From positions 1-6,019 of the forward strand of contig JAGFVZ010000050.1 of NCBI GenBank assembly GCA_017640265.1: DNA of 6,019 nt, read 5' to 3'. The notes beneath the pieces were generated by a model, which ran no database searches, was not told the origin of the DNA, and was given only the letters and a program-made list of their open reading frames with translations. The DNA is from Anoxypelagibacter denitrificans. GTDB lineage: Bacteria; Pseudomonadota; Alphaproteobacteria; Pelagibacterales; Pelagibacteraceae. Shown in pieces: positions 5,664 through 6,019 of this stretch (position 1 is its first letter; each line of letters starts with the position of its first letter). Position numbers and translations under genes: made by a program.

Positions 5664-6019
5664 ATGAAAATTCCACAAGTAACGTTTAGAACTAGAATAG
5701 GTGACAACCAGTCATTAGGCGGCGGTTGTGCCATTGGTGGAGAATGGAAAGACATTACCTCCGACGACTTATTTAAAGGTAAAAAAATTGTTTTATTTTC
5801 ATTGCCTGGTGCATATACACCTACTTGTTCTTCACAACAGGTGCCTGGATATGAAGATAAATACGAAGAGTTAAAAAAATACGTAGATGAGGTTTATTGT
5901 TTATCAGTAAACGATTCATTTGTAATGAACGCTTGGTTTAGAGATCAAAAAATATCTAAAGTAAAACCAATTGGAGATGGGGAAGGCAAATTTACAAAAG
6001 GAATGGGCATGTTAATTGA
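5664..6019 (+). CDS. Peroxiredoxin, Prx5-like AhpC/TSA family, N-terminal part (runs off the window)
   Basis: 118 codons are visible and remain open at the right edge. Peroxiredoxins reduce hydrogen peroxide and organic hydroperoxides through a cysteine thiol. The Prx active-site pattern P-x3-T-x2-C is present in SLPGAYTPTCSS, with peroxidatic Cys55, Pro48 and Thr52. Flanking stretches EWKDITSDDLFKGKKIVLF, YCLSVNDSFVMNAW (78-91) and GKFTKGMGML fit the Prx5/hybrid-peroxiredoxin group, whose members usually run about 160-240 residues, so roughly half may be missing. Whether a glutaredoxin domain follows cannot be seen. Additional cysteines are Cys22 and Cys79. The start is uncertain: ATG at 5664 has no close ribosome site (AAGGA at 5646-5650 is 13 bases away), whereas an in-frame TTG at 5655 sits four bases after it; a TAA at 5652-5654 rules out anything further upstream. 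It is divergent from fabA, which suggests shared control but does not prove it. Confidence 0.9.
   Translation, partial: MKIPQVTFRTRIGDNQSLGGGCAIGGEWKDITSDDLFKGKKIVLFSLPGAYTPTCSSQQVPGYEDKYEELKKYVDEVYCLSVNDSFVMNAWFRDQKISKVKPIGDGEGKFTKGMGMLI

Overview
This window carries eight protein-coding genes in two oppositely oriented blocks plus one divergent gene at the right edge. I recognise every gene. It is AT-rich (roughly one third G+C by eye, not counted) and very tightly packed: genes overlap by 4 to 8 bases or are separated by 0 to 3 bases, and the only true intergenic space is 96 bases. The gene content (infB-rbfA-rpsO-pnp followed by a fabA-fabB-fabI cluster) and the AT-rich, streamlined style suggest an alphaproteobacterium of the small-genome marine type (SAR11-like or similar). 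That placement is an inference from gene order and composition, not from a phylogeny.

Left block, + strand, 1-3061: the 3' end of infB (initiation factor 2, its 5' part lies outside the window), rbfA (30S maturation factor), rpsO (ribosomal protein S15) and pnp (polynucleotide phosphorylase). This is the conserved translation/RNA-processing operon, with one visible departure: truB, which commonly sits between rbfA and rpsO in proteobacteria, is absent, and rbfA and rpsO overlap directly. There is also no room for the rpsO-pnp spacer that carries the terminator and RNase III-cleaved leader in E. coli.

Right block, - strand, 5567 down to 3058: fabA, fabB and fabI, in that transcription order. 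Together they supply the FabA/FabB branch of type II fatty acid synthesis, which makes unsaturated fatty acids without oxygen, and the enoyl-ACP reductase that completes each elongation cycle. The last gene of each block converges so closely that the pnp and fabI stop codons overlap.

Right edge: a 96-base, about 16% G+C spacer (5568-5663) separates fabA from a divergent + strand peroxiredoxin gene that runs off the window. The spacer probably holds both promoters.

I see no mobile element, CRISPR array, RNA gene or unknown system. The items worth a second look are departures within known families: S15 with an altered DTGSxEVQ motif, FabI with a shortened active-site loop and an Asp-to-Asn change in its cofactor region, FabA with an altered conserved strand, the missing truB, and the overlapping convergent stops.
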